Source: Candidatus Merdisoma merdipullorum (lineage in GTDB: Bacteria; Bacillota; Clostridia; Lachnospirales; Lachnospiraceae). From it: a DNA stretch of 44,285 bases. Shown piece after piece: positions 1-7,439 of the stretch. The position numbers and the translations under genes are program-made. Numbering within the stretch: position 1 is the first letter of the stretch; each line of letters starts with the position of its first letter. The notes beneath the pieces were generated by a model. The model was not told the origin of the DNA, ran no database searches, and saw only the letters and a program-made list of their open reading frames with translations. The DNA lies in assembly GCA_018715645.1 (NCBI GenBank), contig DVLE01000009.1, positions 1-44,285 of the forward strand. The letters run 5' to 3'.

Positions 1-158
1 TGATACAGCAAGCTGTAATCTAATTCCTCCAATTCGTGGCTGAGCAGTCGGACAGAGTCATCATCAGGAACCAAACCTTCTAAATTTAATGGCAAAACCA
101 GTTGATAAGGCTCGCCGAATTCGGTATAATTTTTATGGTATATTTGGTGAATAGGCAT
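1..158 (-). CDS. IS1182-type transposase, N-terminal part (cut by window edge)
   Basis: An ATG at 156-158 opens a minus-strand frame that runs off the left edge after about 52 codons. The product starts MPIHQIYHKNYTEFGEPY and continues with a segment ending LLSHELEELDYSLLY. I recognise this as the N-terminus of IS1182-family DDE transposases common in Clostridia; this is a family impression, not a search result. Only the N-terminal region is inside the window, so catalytic residues cannot be judged. There is no Shine-Dalgarno sequence. A TATAAT box ends only 5 bases before the ATG, so the mRNA may be essentially leaderless. The gene belongs to an insertion sequence whose end is at about 268. 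Confidence 0.72.
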   Translation of the reverse strand, partial: MPIHQIYHKNYTEFGEPYQLVLPLNLEGLVPDDDSVRLLSHELEELDYSLLY

Positions 159-163
159 ATCTA

Positions 164-172
164 ATTATACCA
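164..172 (-). promoter_or_regulatory. Extended -10 promoter of the IS transposase
   Basis: Read on the minus strand the sequence is TGGTATAAT, a consensus TATAAT with the extended TGn motif. It ends 5 bases before the transposase ATG. The expected start site therefore falls on or next to the start codon. No convincing -35 hexamer is visible. Confidence 0.5.
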
Positions 173-245
173 TGGATTGCGGACTCTTCGGAGTCCGTTT
201 TCTATTTTTAAACATAAAAGTGGAGCTGCTGCTCCAGTAGATGAT

Positions 246-1301
246 TTATCTACTTTTGCAACAGCCCCTAGCGTTTCCAATAAGTTTCTTCCACCTGGGG
301 GAATCCTTAAGAAAGTCAAGCTCCGCATCTCCCTGCAGATTTTTCTTCAAAAACTCCCGCATCTCCTCTCCTTCCTCCACTTTCCTGAACTTTATATGCT
401 CGTAAAGGGGCGAACTGCACAAACCGGCATACATCCCGTCTATGCTCTCCAAAAGCTGTTCCAGAAGATCAAGACATCTTTCCTGGTCCTTTTCCAGAAC
501 TGCGAGCTCCAGCTCCGGAGCCAGCGCGCTGTACTCTCCCATATCGAAGAGCCTTGCGTTCTGCGCCTGCTTTTCCGCCAGATAGACGGCTCTCTCCCGT
601 TCTCCCTGGGACAGGGAAAGGCTGTACAGGTTATGGAGAACCAGAGTCACCATCGTATAATAGGAATACAGCAGTTCTTCATAAGCCTGGTAGGCTTCGT
701 CAAGCCGCCCGGTCTTTTCGTACACGGCTGCCTTCAGTCTTTTATACTCCGGATTCTGTTCGGAGAAATAGTCCAGATATTTTTCCGCCTTTTCATACTG
801 CCCTTTTCCGAAATAAATGTGGAACAGAGAGCCGGCCGCCGAGCGGCGGTTCTCTTCTTTTCCGCTTTCCAGCGAGCGTTCCAGCCAGCCGCAGATGTCC
901 GTATCGTACTGGGAGGGATCTTCCGGCTTCTCCGTGATTCTGTATGCGTTCAGCATCTGTCCCATGGAAAGCGCCAGTTCTTCGCTTCCCGGATATTCCT
1001 GAATCCTTTCCTTCGCCCAGCGAAAGGCCCTGACATAGCCCTCGTCTTTCATGCGCTCGCCCAGCTCCAGGATAAGCGCCCGGATTTCCTCCTTCGTCAG
1101 ATCCTCCCGAAAAGACAGAAGCTCCTCCAGAGAGATTCCAAGCAGTCTCGCTATAGGCGACAAGAGGGTGATGTCCGGCAGTGAGTTTCCGTTCTCCCAC
1201 TTGTTCACAGCCGGAGCCGTCACGCCGAGCCGCTCCCCCATTTCTTCCTGTGTCAGCTCTTTTTGCTTTCTGTACTTTCGGATCACTTCGCCTATCTGCA
1301 T
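246..1301 (-). CDS. XRE-family transcriptional regulator with helical repeat C-terminus; tail replaced by IS sequence
   Basis: The 351-residue protein begins with a lambda-repressor-like helix-turn-helix (residues about 5-62, including LTQEEMGERLGVT and WENGNSLPD). A helix-rich region with TPR-like repeats follows to about residue 340. This architecture is typical of Firmicute XRE regulators that sense a ligand or peptide through the repeats; the ligand is unknown. The start is supported by AGGAGG 6 bases upstream (1308-1313). The last seven residues (RGCCKSR) and the stop codon come from the end of the neighbouring insertion sequence, so the native C-terminus is lost. Most of the protein is intact and it may still function. 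The gene lies downstream of the cloverleaf element, which would form its leader if transcribed from 1.68 kb. Confidence 0.85.
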   Translation of the reverse strand: MQIGEVIRKYRKQKELTQEEMGERLGVTAPAVNKWENGNSLPDITLLSPIARLLGISLEELLSFREDLTKEEIRALILELGERMKDEGYVRAFRWAKERIQEYPGSEELALSMGQMLNAYRITEKPEDPSQYDTDICGWLERSLESGKEENRRSAAGSLFHIYFGKGQYEKAEKYLDYFSEQNPEYKRLKAAVYEKTGRLDEAYQAYEELLYSYYTMVTLVLHNLYSLSLSQGERERAVYLAEKQAQNARLFDMGEYSALAPELELAVLEKDQERCLDLLEQLLESIDGMYAGLCSSPLYEHIKFRKVEEGEEMREFLKKNLQGDAELDFLKDSPRWKKLIGNARGCCKSR

Positions 1302-1386
1302 TTCAAACCTCCTGTCCGGCAGGAGAAAAAACGCGCTCTTTTTTCCCCCGCCCTGTGTGATGCTCCTGCATTGGCCTCTGCATGGT

Positions 1387-1663
1387 TAGCGTCGGTGTAC
1401 AAAGGGACAATACGGTCAAAAATGGCTGAATTTACGCCCCTGCTACGTTACTTTCGCTCCGCGTACGCCCTGTACGCGTCGTTCAAGTGCCTTGCAGGGA
1501 CACAAATCAGCTCATTTTTGACTCTGCGACCTCAGCCCTCAAAAATTCGCCTGTTTTCAAGACAGACGATGGAAGCGTACTGGACGTACGCTGACAGAGG
1601 ATAACGCAGAAAACAGGCGAATTTACAGGGCTGAGGCGTATTGCCCCTTGTACACCGACGCTA
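1387..1663 (-). repeat. 277-bp nested-palindrome (cloverleaf) element, possibly a MITE or structured RNA
   Basis: Outer inverted repeats 1387-1414 and 1637-1663 pair over about 27 bp; the first 16 are perfect, followed by one mismatch and one bulge. Inside are two separate arms: 1416-1443 with 1494-1521, and 1530-1558 with 1609-1636. Each arm encloses an apical hairpin with the stem GCGTAC/GTACGC and a 5-base loop (1460-1478 and 1574-1592). Both ends are TA, as in TA-targeting miniature elements. Four simple substitutions between paired strands (one in the outer stem, three in the first arm) are A-C mismatches on plus but G-U pairs on minus, which favours a minus-strand RNA. No convincing ORF is present. 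The rest of the 1302-1747 gap shows only the XRE ribosome site and a weak promoter candidate. Confidence 0.75.
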
Positions 1664-1680
1664 CTCTGAGCTCTGGCATA

Positions 1681-1689
1681 AGCATAACA
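1681..1689 (-). promoter_or_regulatory. Candidate extended -10 promoter upstream of the cloverleaf and XRE gene
   Basis: Minus-strand sequence TGTTATGCT fits TGn plus TATGCT. A start at about 1674 would lie some 10 bases before the outer stem of the cloverleaf, so the transcript would begin with that structure and then reach the XRE gene. There is no recognisable -35 box, so support is weak. Confidence 0.3.
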
Positions 1690-1747
1690 CAGACGGCAGC
1701 CGTACGCTATTGAACAAAAATTAACCTATATTCATTTTTATTAACCG

Positions 1748-4324
1748 CTAGCTATTTTCTTCCGTCAGCTTGGCAAGCGTGCGGCACAGCAGTTGAAAAT
1801 CAATGGGCTTCGAGATATGCGCGTTCATTCCGGCCGCTGAAGTCGCCGCCAGATCCTCCGCAAAGGCATTGGCTGTCACCGCGATAATCGGCACGCTGGC
1901 TGCATCTTTTCTGCGCAGTCTGCGGATAACCCTGGCCGCCTCGCAGCCATCCAGCACCGGCATCTGCATATCCATCAGTATCACGTCAAACTCAAACTCC
2001 TGGGAATCCTTAAAAAGCTCTACCGCCTCCTGACCATTCCACGCCTTCACTACCTCCGCCTGGTACATGGAAAGAAGCTCGCAGGCAATCTCCATATTGA
2101 TCTCATTATCTTCCGCGATCAAAATCTTTTTCCCTTTAAGAAATCCCTCTGTGCTTTCCTGGGTCTGCTTTTGAAGTTCAGCAGCCGAAACCGTCTCCGC
2201 GCTCTCCTCCAGCCCATCTTCTTTTCCGGAATCCTCCGGCTCTCCTCCCGGATTGACGCCTCTGAAGGGAAGCGTTACTGTAAAGACGCTCCCCTCTCCC
2301 AGCGTGCTTTCCACGGAAATCTCGCCGTTCATCTGAGAGATCAGATTCTTTACAATCAGCATTCCAAGCCCCGTCCCCGATACATTCCTGGCTCCAAAAC
2401 GGGTTTCCCGCTCGTAGGGTACGAAAATTTTATCAAGAAAATCCTCAGACATTCCCGCGCCTGTATCTCTTACGATGATCTGATACTTTGTATATTCATT
2501 TTTCTCAATCTCATGTACTGAAAGGCTGATACTGTCCCCCTTTGAGGTAAATTTCACCGCGTTGGACAGGAGATTGTTCAAAATCTGCGTCAGGCGGAAG
2601 GAATCCCCGTACACCTCCCCGGTTCTCAGATCAAACTCTTCTGAAAAGCTTTTGCCCTCCTGCTCCGCCTGGGAACGAAACAGCTCCGCACAGTCTCCGA
2701 TACATTTCTTCAGATTGAAATGGCTGTTCTCCAGCGTCACCTTTCCGCTTTCCAGCCGGGACACTTCCAGGATGTCATTGATAAGCCCCAAAAGCTGTCT
2801 GCTGGAATAATTGATTTTTTCCATATACTCCCGCATCTTTTCAGGCTCGTCCGCATGCTTGCCGGCCAGCTCCGACAGGCCAATGATAGCGTTCAGAGGC
2901 GTCCGCATATCATGAGACATATTGGAAAAGAAGGCATTCTTATCTTCCTCGCTCTTTCTGGCCGTCCGCAGAGATTCTTTGAGAAGTTCAATGTGCTGCA
3001 GCTGCTCTCTCTTTTCCGCGTCCACCTCTTTAAAGCAAAGCACCGCCTCCTCCGGATTCAGGGATTCGTCAAAAAGAAGCCGCACATTCACCCAGCGGTA
3101 TTCGTCTCCGAACAATCTCTGGAAATCGCCGCCGTAATCCCGCGTTCTTGCCGCGACCAGCTTTCTGATATTCTTAATAGAAAAGCTGTTGCGAAATTCC
3201 TCAAACACCTCCGGCTGCATCAGCTCACCCATGGTCTGCATCAGAAACGCGTAGGGACCCTGCGCCGGAATCCGCTGCCTCATATAATCGGAGCCCTTGA
3301 TCATATCGTAAGTCGCGCTTTCAAAATCCATACGGTAAATCGCGTAATAAGAATTGCCCAGAACGCGCACCGTCTCATTGGTTCTGCGGTAATTCCGGTT
3401 CATGGAATATTCTCTGACGCTCATCACGACCAGAATCACGAGAAATATGAGCAGAATCCCCGCATACCACAGAGAGATTGTACGCACTCCTCCGATCAGG
3501 GAATTGTACGGCATCGTGATAATGGAAATCCACCCGTTGTCCGCAATATCATAATAGGCCGCCCGCTTTTCACCCGTGGGATCATAAGCGTAAATCCGGT
3601 AGTTATCGCTGTCCTCCTCGCCGATCGCAGATACAATATCATATATGTAGCTCTGGAGCTGCTCGTCTGAAAGCTCCAGCTCTGTGTCCTTGTAAAGAAG
3701 CGTTCCTGAGGAATCACAAAGATAAAAATAGCTTCCTTCCGGCAGCCGTTCATCACGAATATCACTCCGGAACTGTTCCGGGAAAATGTCAAAGGCCGCC
3801 ACATTCCCCGGCTCATCTGTCTCCTGTGCGATAGTCACTATCAGTTTTCCGGTAATCGAGTCCCGGTATCCGTCGGTAAAAATGATTTCTCCATCCGCTT
3901 CTACCGCGCTCTGATACCAGCCTGCGCTCTCCACATCAAAATCTTCATCCCCTTCCCAGGGATTGGCCGCAATAATTTTCCCGTCAATTACCGCATAGGG
4001 ATCCAGAACATTTTCCCCAAGCGTCGTACTGACGCTCTCCAGATAAGAGCGGATCCATTCCTCCGGCGCTTCGCTGCCGGAAAGCTGCTGGTCGATATAT
4101 CTGGTAGACTGCCTCATCATAGTTTCGTACATGATGACTTTTCTGGAACTCTCCGCCGAGTAGCTGTATGCCATTTCGCTCCCCATTTTACCGGCATTAT
4201 CCAGAAGAATCCCCTGTATCACAATAAGGCTGCACAATCCCATGATTACAAGCACTGCCCAGACCATAATCCGCCTGCGGATTCCGTAAGTATCTGCTCT
4301 GTCCCTCTTTTTCTTCGTTTTCAT
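1748..4324 (-). CDS. Membrane hybrid sensor histidine kinase with receiver domain
   Basis: The product has 858 residues. A cytoplasmic start is followed by a membrane segment (about 20-42), an extracellular Cache-like sensor region (about 43-283), a second membrane segment (about 286-303), a PAS-like region and a short coiled coil. The kinase core follows: H-box SNMSHDMRTPLNA (His near 471), N-box NNLLSNAVKF, and G-boxes DTGAGMS and GTGLGMLIV. The C-terminus is a receiver domain with EDN and phospho-acceptor in ILMDMQMPVLDG, ending KPID. The ATG at 4322-4324 overlaps the stop codon of the HPt gene (ATGA), so the two are translationally coupled; a GTG 9 bases upstream is the alternative start. 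It is the last gene of a four-gene phosphorelay operon, and phosphate probably flows from kinase to receiver, to HPt, to the HD-GYP regulator. The stimulus is unknown. Confidence 0.92.
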   Translation of the reverse strand: MKTKKKRDRADTYGIRRRIMVWAVLVIMGLCSLIVIQGILLDNAGKMGSEMAYSYSAESSRKVIMYETMMRQSTRYIDQQLSGSEAPEEWIRSYLESVSTTLGENVLDPYAVIDGKIIAANPWEGDEDFDVESAGWYQSAVEADGEIIFTDGYRDSITGKLIVTIAQETDEPGNVAAFDIFPEQFRSDIRDERLPEGSYFYLCDSSGTLLYKDTELELSDEQLQSYIYDIVSAIGEEDSDNYRIYAYDPTGEKRAAYYDIADNGWISIITMPYNSLIGGVRTISLWYAGILLIFLVILVVMSVREYSMNRNYRRTNETVRVLGNSYYAIYRMDFESATYDMIKGSDYMRQRIPAQGPYAFLMQTMGELMQPEVFEEFRNSFSIKNIRKLVAARTRDYGGDFQRLFGDEYRWVNVRLLFDESLNPEEAVLCFKEVDAEKREQLQHIELLKESLRTARKSEEDKNAFFSNMSHDMRTPLNAIIGLSELAGKHADEPEKMREYMEKINYSSRQLLGLINDILEVSRLESGKVTLENSHFNLKKCIGDCAELFRSQAEQEGKSFSEEFDLRTGEVYGDSFRLTQILNNLLSNAVKFTSKGDSISLSVHEIEKNEYTKYQIIVRDTGAGMSEDFLDKIFVPYERETRFGARNVSGTGLGMLIVKNLISQMNGEISVESTLGEGSVFTVTLPFRGVNPGGEPEDSGKEDGLEESAETVSAAELQKQTQESTEGFLKGKKILIAEDNEINMEIACELLSMYQAEVVKAWNGQEAVELFKDSQEFEFDVILMDMQMPVLDGCEAARVIRRLRRKDAASVPIIAVTANAFAEDLAATSAAGMNAHISKPIDFQLLCRTLAKLTEENS

Positions 4325-4680
4325 GCTTCCCACTCCTCAAGCACCCTTATCAGCTCTTCGTAAGCGTCGGTCAGGGCCGGAAGCTTTTTCCCTGCCTCCT
4401 CCAGATCTTCTCTGCGCAAGGGTTCCACCACCTCGGACACCTTCTCGTACAGCCGGTTAAAAGACAGATTGCCTGTCACGCCTTTCAGCGTATGGGCCGC
4501 GTTGAAGGCGGCCTTTACGTCTCCCGCTTCCATAGCTTTTAAAAGCGCGTCATAGTTTCCGTCTTCCCGGAACCCTCTGGCAAACCTTGTGTAAAGCCCT
4601 TCGTTTCCCATAAAGCGCTCAAGAGCGCCGTCTGTGTCCGCTCCTGCCTGTATCAGCTTTTTCCGCAATTTCTCATTCAT
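4321..4680 (-). CDS. Stand-alone HPt (histidine phosphotransfer) protein
   Basis: This 119-residue all-helical protein carries the HPt signature AAHTLKGVTGNL, with the phosphorylatable histidine at residue 63. HPt proteins carry phosphoryl groups between the receiver of a hybrid kinase and a separate response regulator. The gene sits between exactly those partners, the HD-GYP response regulator upstream (gap 17 bases) and the hybrid kinase downstream (overlap of 4 bases). Length and motif are normal for a single HPt domain. It is cytosolic, with no signal sequence. The function is confident from family and context; the direction of phosphate flow is inferred. Confidence 0.9.
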   Translation of the reverse strand: MNEKLRKKLIQAGADTDGALERFMGNEGLYTRFARGFREDGNYDALLKAMEAGDVKAAFNAAHTLKGVTGNLSFNRLYEKVSEVVEPLRREDLEEAGKKLPALTDAYEELIRVLEEWEA

Positions 4681-4697
4681 TCCGCCTGTCCCCCCTG

Positions 4698-5783
4698 TCA
4701 GCTGTAAAATACTCTCAGATCTTTCTCCGCTTCCTCAAAATACTCCAGCATCTCCGGATTAAAGACGCCGCACTCGCCATTCCGTATCATACGAACCGCC
4801 GTGTCGCAGTCAAACGCTTTTTTATACACCCGCTCGCTTACGAGGGCGTCGTACACATCGGCTAAGGCCACTACCTGAGACCATACGGAAATCTCTTCGC
4901 CCTTCAGTCCATCAGGATACCCCTTGCCATCCCAGCGCTCATGGTGATGACGGGCAATATCACAGGCATACTTGTATACCTTATGGTTTCTAAGCTGAGG
5001 AATCTTCTCCAGCAGAGCCGCTCCCAGCACCGTATGCTGCTTCATGATCTCATATTCCTCCGCCGTCAGCCTTCCAGGCTTATTCAAAATCGCGTCGGAA
5101 ATAGCAATCTTTCCCACATCGTGCATTACGGCGGCCAGGGTAATATGTTCAAGCATTTCTTTGGGAATTCCATCGCCAAGCGGCGTCTTCCCCAGCATAT
5201 ACCGTGTAATATGACTGATTCTGCGTACATGCTCGCCGGATTCTCCGCTTCGGAACTCGATGGCAGTGGCAAGAGCTTCCACCATACCCTTGTTCAGATT
5301 CAGAATCTCCATCTCCCGATCTATCAGCTCCTGCTTCTGAAACTCCACAAGATCCGACATCTTCTTTCTGGACAAAAAAAGCTCCACGACAGAATCCACC
5401 CGCCGTCTCACCACATAAGGAGTCACCGGCTTTCCGATCACATCCATAACGCCAAGCTCATACGCCCTGCGCAGCGTATCTCCCGCCGCATCCGCCGTGA
5501 TCAGAAACACCGGTATCGGCGCAAGTTCCTCTCTTTTTTTTATCTCCTGCAGAAGCTCCAGTCCGTTCATTACAGGCATGACCACATCCAGCAGCACAGC
5601 GCAGATGCGTTCCCTGCACTCCAGAAGTCTCTCAAGACCTTCCTGTCCGTTCGCAGCTTCCTCGATCTGATAGGATCCCTGAAAGATCTCCCTTAAGATC
5701 GCCCGGTTCATCGCGTCGTCGTCAACGATCAAAAGCGTATCCGGCGTATTTCCCGTTCTGTCAAAATCCTTATTGATGTCCAT
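4698..5783 (-). CDS. Response regulator with HD-GYP c-di-GMP phosphodiesterase output
   Basis: The protein has 361 residues. Residues about 14-130 form a receiver domain (acidic DDD at 21-23, phospho-Asp66 in LLDVVMP, conserved KP at 118-119). A helical linker leads to an HD-GYP domain with HDVGK (His221-Asp222) and the diagnostic DGKGYPDGL (GYP 287-289). HD-GYP enzymes hydrolyse c-di-GMP, usually to GMP, using a metal centre. All main metal ligands (HD, HHH, GYP) appear present, so it should be active. The ribosome site AAGGAG precedes the ATG. The upstream neighbour is a diguanylate cyclase and the downstream neighbours are the HPt and hybrid kinase, so this is the likely phosphorelay output that lowers c-di-GMP. 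Confidence 0.92.
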   Translation of the reverse strand: MDINKDFDRTGNTPDTLLIVDDDAMNRAILREIFQGSYQIEEAANGQEGLERLLECRERICAVLLDVVMPVMNGLELLQEIKKREELAPIPVFLITADAAGDTLRRAYELGVMDVIGKPVTPYVVRRRVDSVVELFLSRKKMSDLVEFQKQELIDREMEILNLNKGMVEALATAIEFRSGESGEHVRRISHITRYMLGKTPLGDGIPKEMLEHITLAAVMHDVGKIAISDAILNKPGRLTAEEYEIMKQHTVLGAALLEKIPQLRNHKVYKYACDIARHHHERWDGKGYPDGLKGEEISVWSQVVALADVYDALVSERVYKKAFDCDTAVRMIRNGECGVFNPEMLEYFEEAEKDLRVFYS

Positions 5784-5827
5784 ATTTTTCTCCTTATCGT
5801 CCTCATCTCTGCCCGCGGGCTGTGCGG

Positions 5828-7078
5828 CTACAGTTCCCGAATCACCCAGTACTTATTCTTTCCGGACCTTTTCGCTGCATACAAAGCTTGATCTGCCATC
5901 CTGTAAAAATGGGAATACGTGCATTTTTGGCTGCTCATAAAGATTCCCACGCTGCATTTCATCTGAAAGCCTTCTCTTTCCGCTTTTTCAAGCTGTCCAT
6001 AAAGTCTTTCCATAATCTTTTCCACTGCCTGATCCGGCTTTGCCACATTGGCGGTAAACCCGATAAATTCATCCCCGCCCATACGGTACACAATATCGCT
6101 CTTCCGAAAGGTATTTCTCAGGATTACGGCAAATTTTTTCAGAAATTCGTCCCCCTTCTGGTGACCGTAGGTATCGTTAACACGTTTAAAATTGTCAAGA
6201 TCAAGCAGAAACATAATATTGACTTCATTTTCCCCGGCTCTTTCCAGAATCTCAGACACCAGTCCTCTTCCTGTTTTTACATTAAAGAGATCCACCAGAG
6301 GATCATACATGGCCTCTTTTTTCAGGGCATTCTGACTGCGAACCATCTGCTCCGCATTTCTCAGATACCCTACAATCCGCATATGTCCCGTGTACTGCTC
6401 CGTATATCTGGAACAGCTCACAGTGTACCAGCGGTAAGCTCCATCCTCGTCCAGAGATGCCTGAATATTAAATTCCACCGCCCGTTCCCCGGACTTCAGC
6501 GTCTGAACAGCTTTCTCAATTTTCTCCAGATATTCTCTGCTGATAAGCTTCTTTGTCACAAGACTTTCAGGACAGTCAGGTACGACTCTGTTTTCCTCAC
6601 GGATATTCCCTCCATCCCCAAAGGTCAGAATATGCGTATTCTGATCATATTCAAATACGATCTCTGTTGTGGACTCCAAAAGAAATTTTCCCTTTTCCTG
6701 CTCATACAAAAGCCGCATTTCCATCTTCCGGCTCTCTGTCACATCCTGGAGAATACAGCCGCAGTATCCCTCTTCCAACGGGTACGTATGGATCATGAAA
6801 TGTTTATCTCTTTTTGGATCATATTCGTTCAGAACATGCTCTTTTCTGTAAACGATCGTATCGTAATAACAGGAAAGACGTTTTTCTTTTGGTTCACCGC
6901 AAAGCTCCCGGTATCTTTTTCCTGCGATTTCTCCATGGTCATATCCTTCCATCCTGGCATATGCCTTATTGGAATAGACAAATACAAAATCAACAGGCTT
7001 TCCCTCATCGTCAGTCAACACTTCCAAGACACAAAATGCAATCGGCATGTTTTCAAGATAAAAATCGGAATTTATCAT
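5828..7078 (-). CDS. PAS-GGDEF diguanylate cyclase
   Basis: The 416-residue protein makes c-di-GMP from two GTP. Two PAS-like sensory regions cover about residues 5-115 and 130-245, followed by a GGDEF domain (about 255-416) with intact GGDEF at 334-338. An RxxD inhibitory site (RKSD, 325-328) lies exactly five residues before it, so product inhibition is expected. No membrane segments are visible. I chose the ATG at 7076-7078 because GGGAGG lies 9 bases upstream (7088-7093); the frame stays open to 7171, giving an alternative with 31 more residues but no good ribosome site. The stop is 44 bases before the HD-GYP regulator, so synthesis and hydrolysis of c-di-GMP are encoded in one operon. 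Confidence 0.9.
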   Translation of the reverse strand: MINSDFYLENMPIAFCVLEVLTDDEGKPVDFVFVYSNKAYARMEGYDHGEIAGKRYRELCGEPKEKRLSCYYDTIVYRKEHVLNEYDPKRDKHFMIHTYPLEEGYCGCILQDVTESRKMEMRLLYEQEKGKFLLESTTEIVFEYDQNTHILTFGDGGNIREENRVVPDCPESLVTKKLISREYLEKIEKAVQTLKSGERAVEFNIQASLDEDGAYRWYTVSCSRYTEQYTGHMRIVGYLRNAEQMVRSQNALKKEAMYDPLVDLFNVKTGRGLVSEILERAGENEVNIMFLLDLDNFKRVNDTYGHQKGDEFLKKFAVILRNTFRKSDIVYRMGGDEFIGFTANVAKPDQAVEKIMERLYGQLEKAEREGFQMKCSVGIFMSSQKCTYSHFYRMADQALYAAKRSGKNKYWVIREL

Positions 7079-7224
7079 ATTCCCAAACCTCCCTGAAATT
7101 TCGATTTTATCCTTGCGCATGTGCTCCCAGGCTCTTCCTTTCATAAACAGGGGCATATCCGTCCATGTCAATTCAGGGTATGCCGGAACATACTAAAGGG
7201 CTGACAAGAGCAGATAAAAGAAAG

Positions 7225-7262
7225 CATAGCAGATTCTCTTTTCACGCGAATTTACTATGCCT
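7225..7262 (-). promoter_or_regulatory. Imperfect hairpin in the diguanylate cyclase leader
   Basis: GCATAG and CTATGC arms (7226-7261) extend inwards with ATTC/GAAT pairing. The hairpin lies between the predicted promoter and the start codon, in a leader of about 210 bases. I do not see the conserved core of a known c-di-GMP riboswitch. Apart from this hairpin, the promoter and the 7367-7408 hairpin, the 7079-7439 gap shows nothing I can name. Confidence 0.35.
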
Positions 7263-7293
7263 GTATCATAAAAGCAATTCTAATACTATTAAA

Positions 7294-7322
7294 AGTATAA
7301 AAGACTTTTTCTGAAAAGTAAA
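7294..7322 (-). promoter_or_regulatory. Promoter of the c-di-GMP phosphorelay operon
   Basis: On the minus strand TTTACT (7317-7322) and TATACT (7294-7299) are separated by exactly 17 bases, a good vegetative-type promoter. It lies about 215 bases upstream of the diguanylate cyclase start and is the only strong candidate in this intergenic region. Confidence 0.55.
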
Positions 7323-7366
7323 GGAGATTTTTGTATCTGAAGGCTGATCCGAAAACGGACGCACAG

Positions 7367-7408
7367 ACGGCCGCAGAGGTCCGGAAACCCGGTAAGCCTC
7401 TGCGGCCG
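7367..7408. terminator. GC-rich hairpin downstream of the hydratase gene
   Basis: CGGCCGCAGAGG (7368-7379) pairs perfectly with CCTCTGCGGCCG (7397-7408). The T-run (CTTTT) lies on the plus side. On the minus strand, where the hydratase transcript would need termination, no clear T-run follows. It is probably the end-of-transcript structure for the hydratase gene 30 bases away, but the orientation of the T-run is unusual. Confidence 0.5.
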
Positions 7409-7439
7409 CTTTTGTGGGAAAACCATGCAAAATTCAGAT

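Larger units (their letters stand above)
1..268 (-). mobile_element. End of an IS1182-like insertion sequence
   Basis: The transposase start, a small hairpin (CGGACTC/GGAGTCCG, 180-199), a second hairpin (GGAGC/GCTCC, about 223-235) and a terminal sequence that reads GGGGCTGTTGCAAAA on the minus strand (ending near 268) mark one end of an insertion sequence. The adjacent XRE gene is read from chromosomal sequence directly into this terminus, which places the boundary at about 268-270. The other end, and any target duplication, are outside the window. Confidence 0.62.

Noticed and set aside
177-1184. Long plus-strand open frame over the XRE regulator gene
   Set aside because: It is antisense to a well-supported minus-strand gene, has no ribosome site or recognisable domain, and begins inside the insertion sequence.
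5822-7096. 424-codon plus-strand open frame opposite the diguanylate cyclase
   Set aside because: The opposite strand encodes clear PAS and GGDEF domains with a ribosome site. The plus frame is a basic, low-complexity shadow.
7079-7439. c-di-GMP riboswitch before the GGDEF gene
   Set aside because: I looked for the conserved cores of the known c-di-GMP riboswitches and did not see them. Only a simple hairpin is present.
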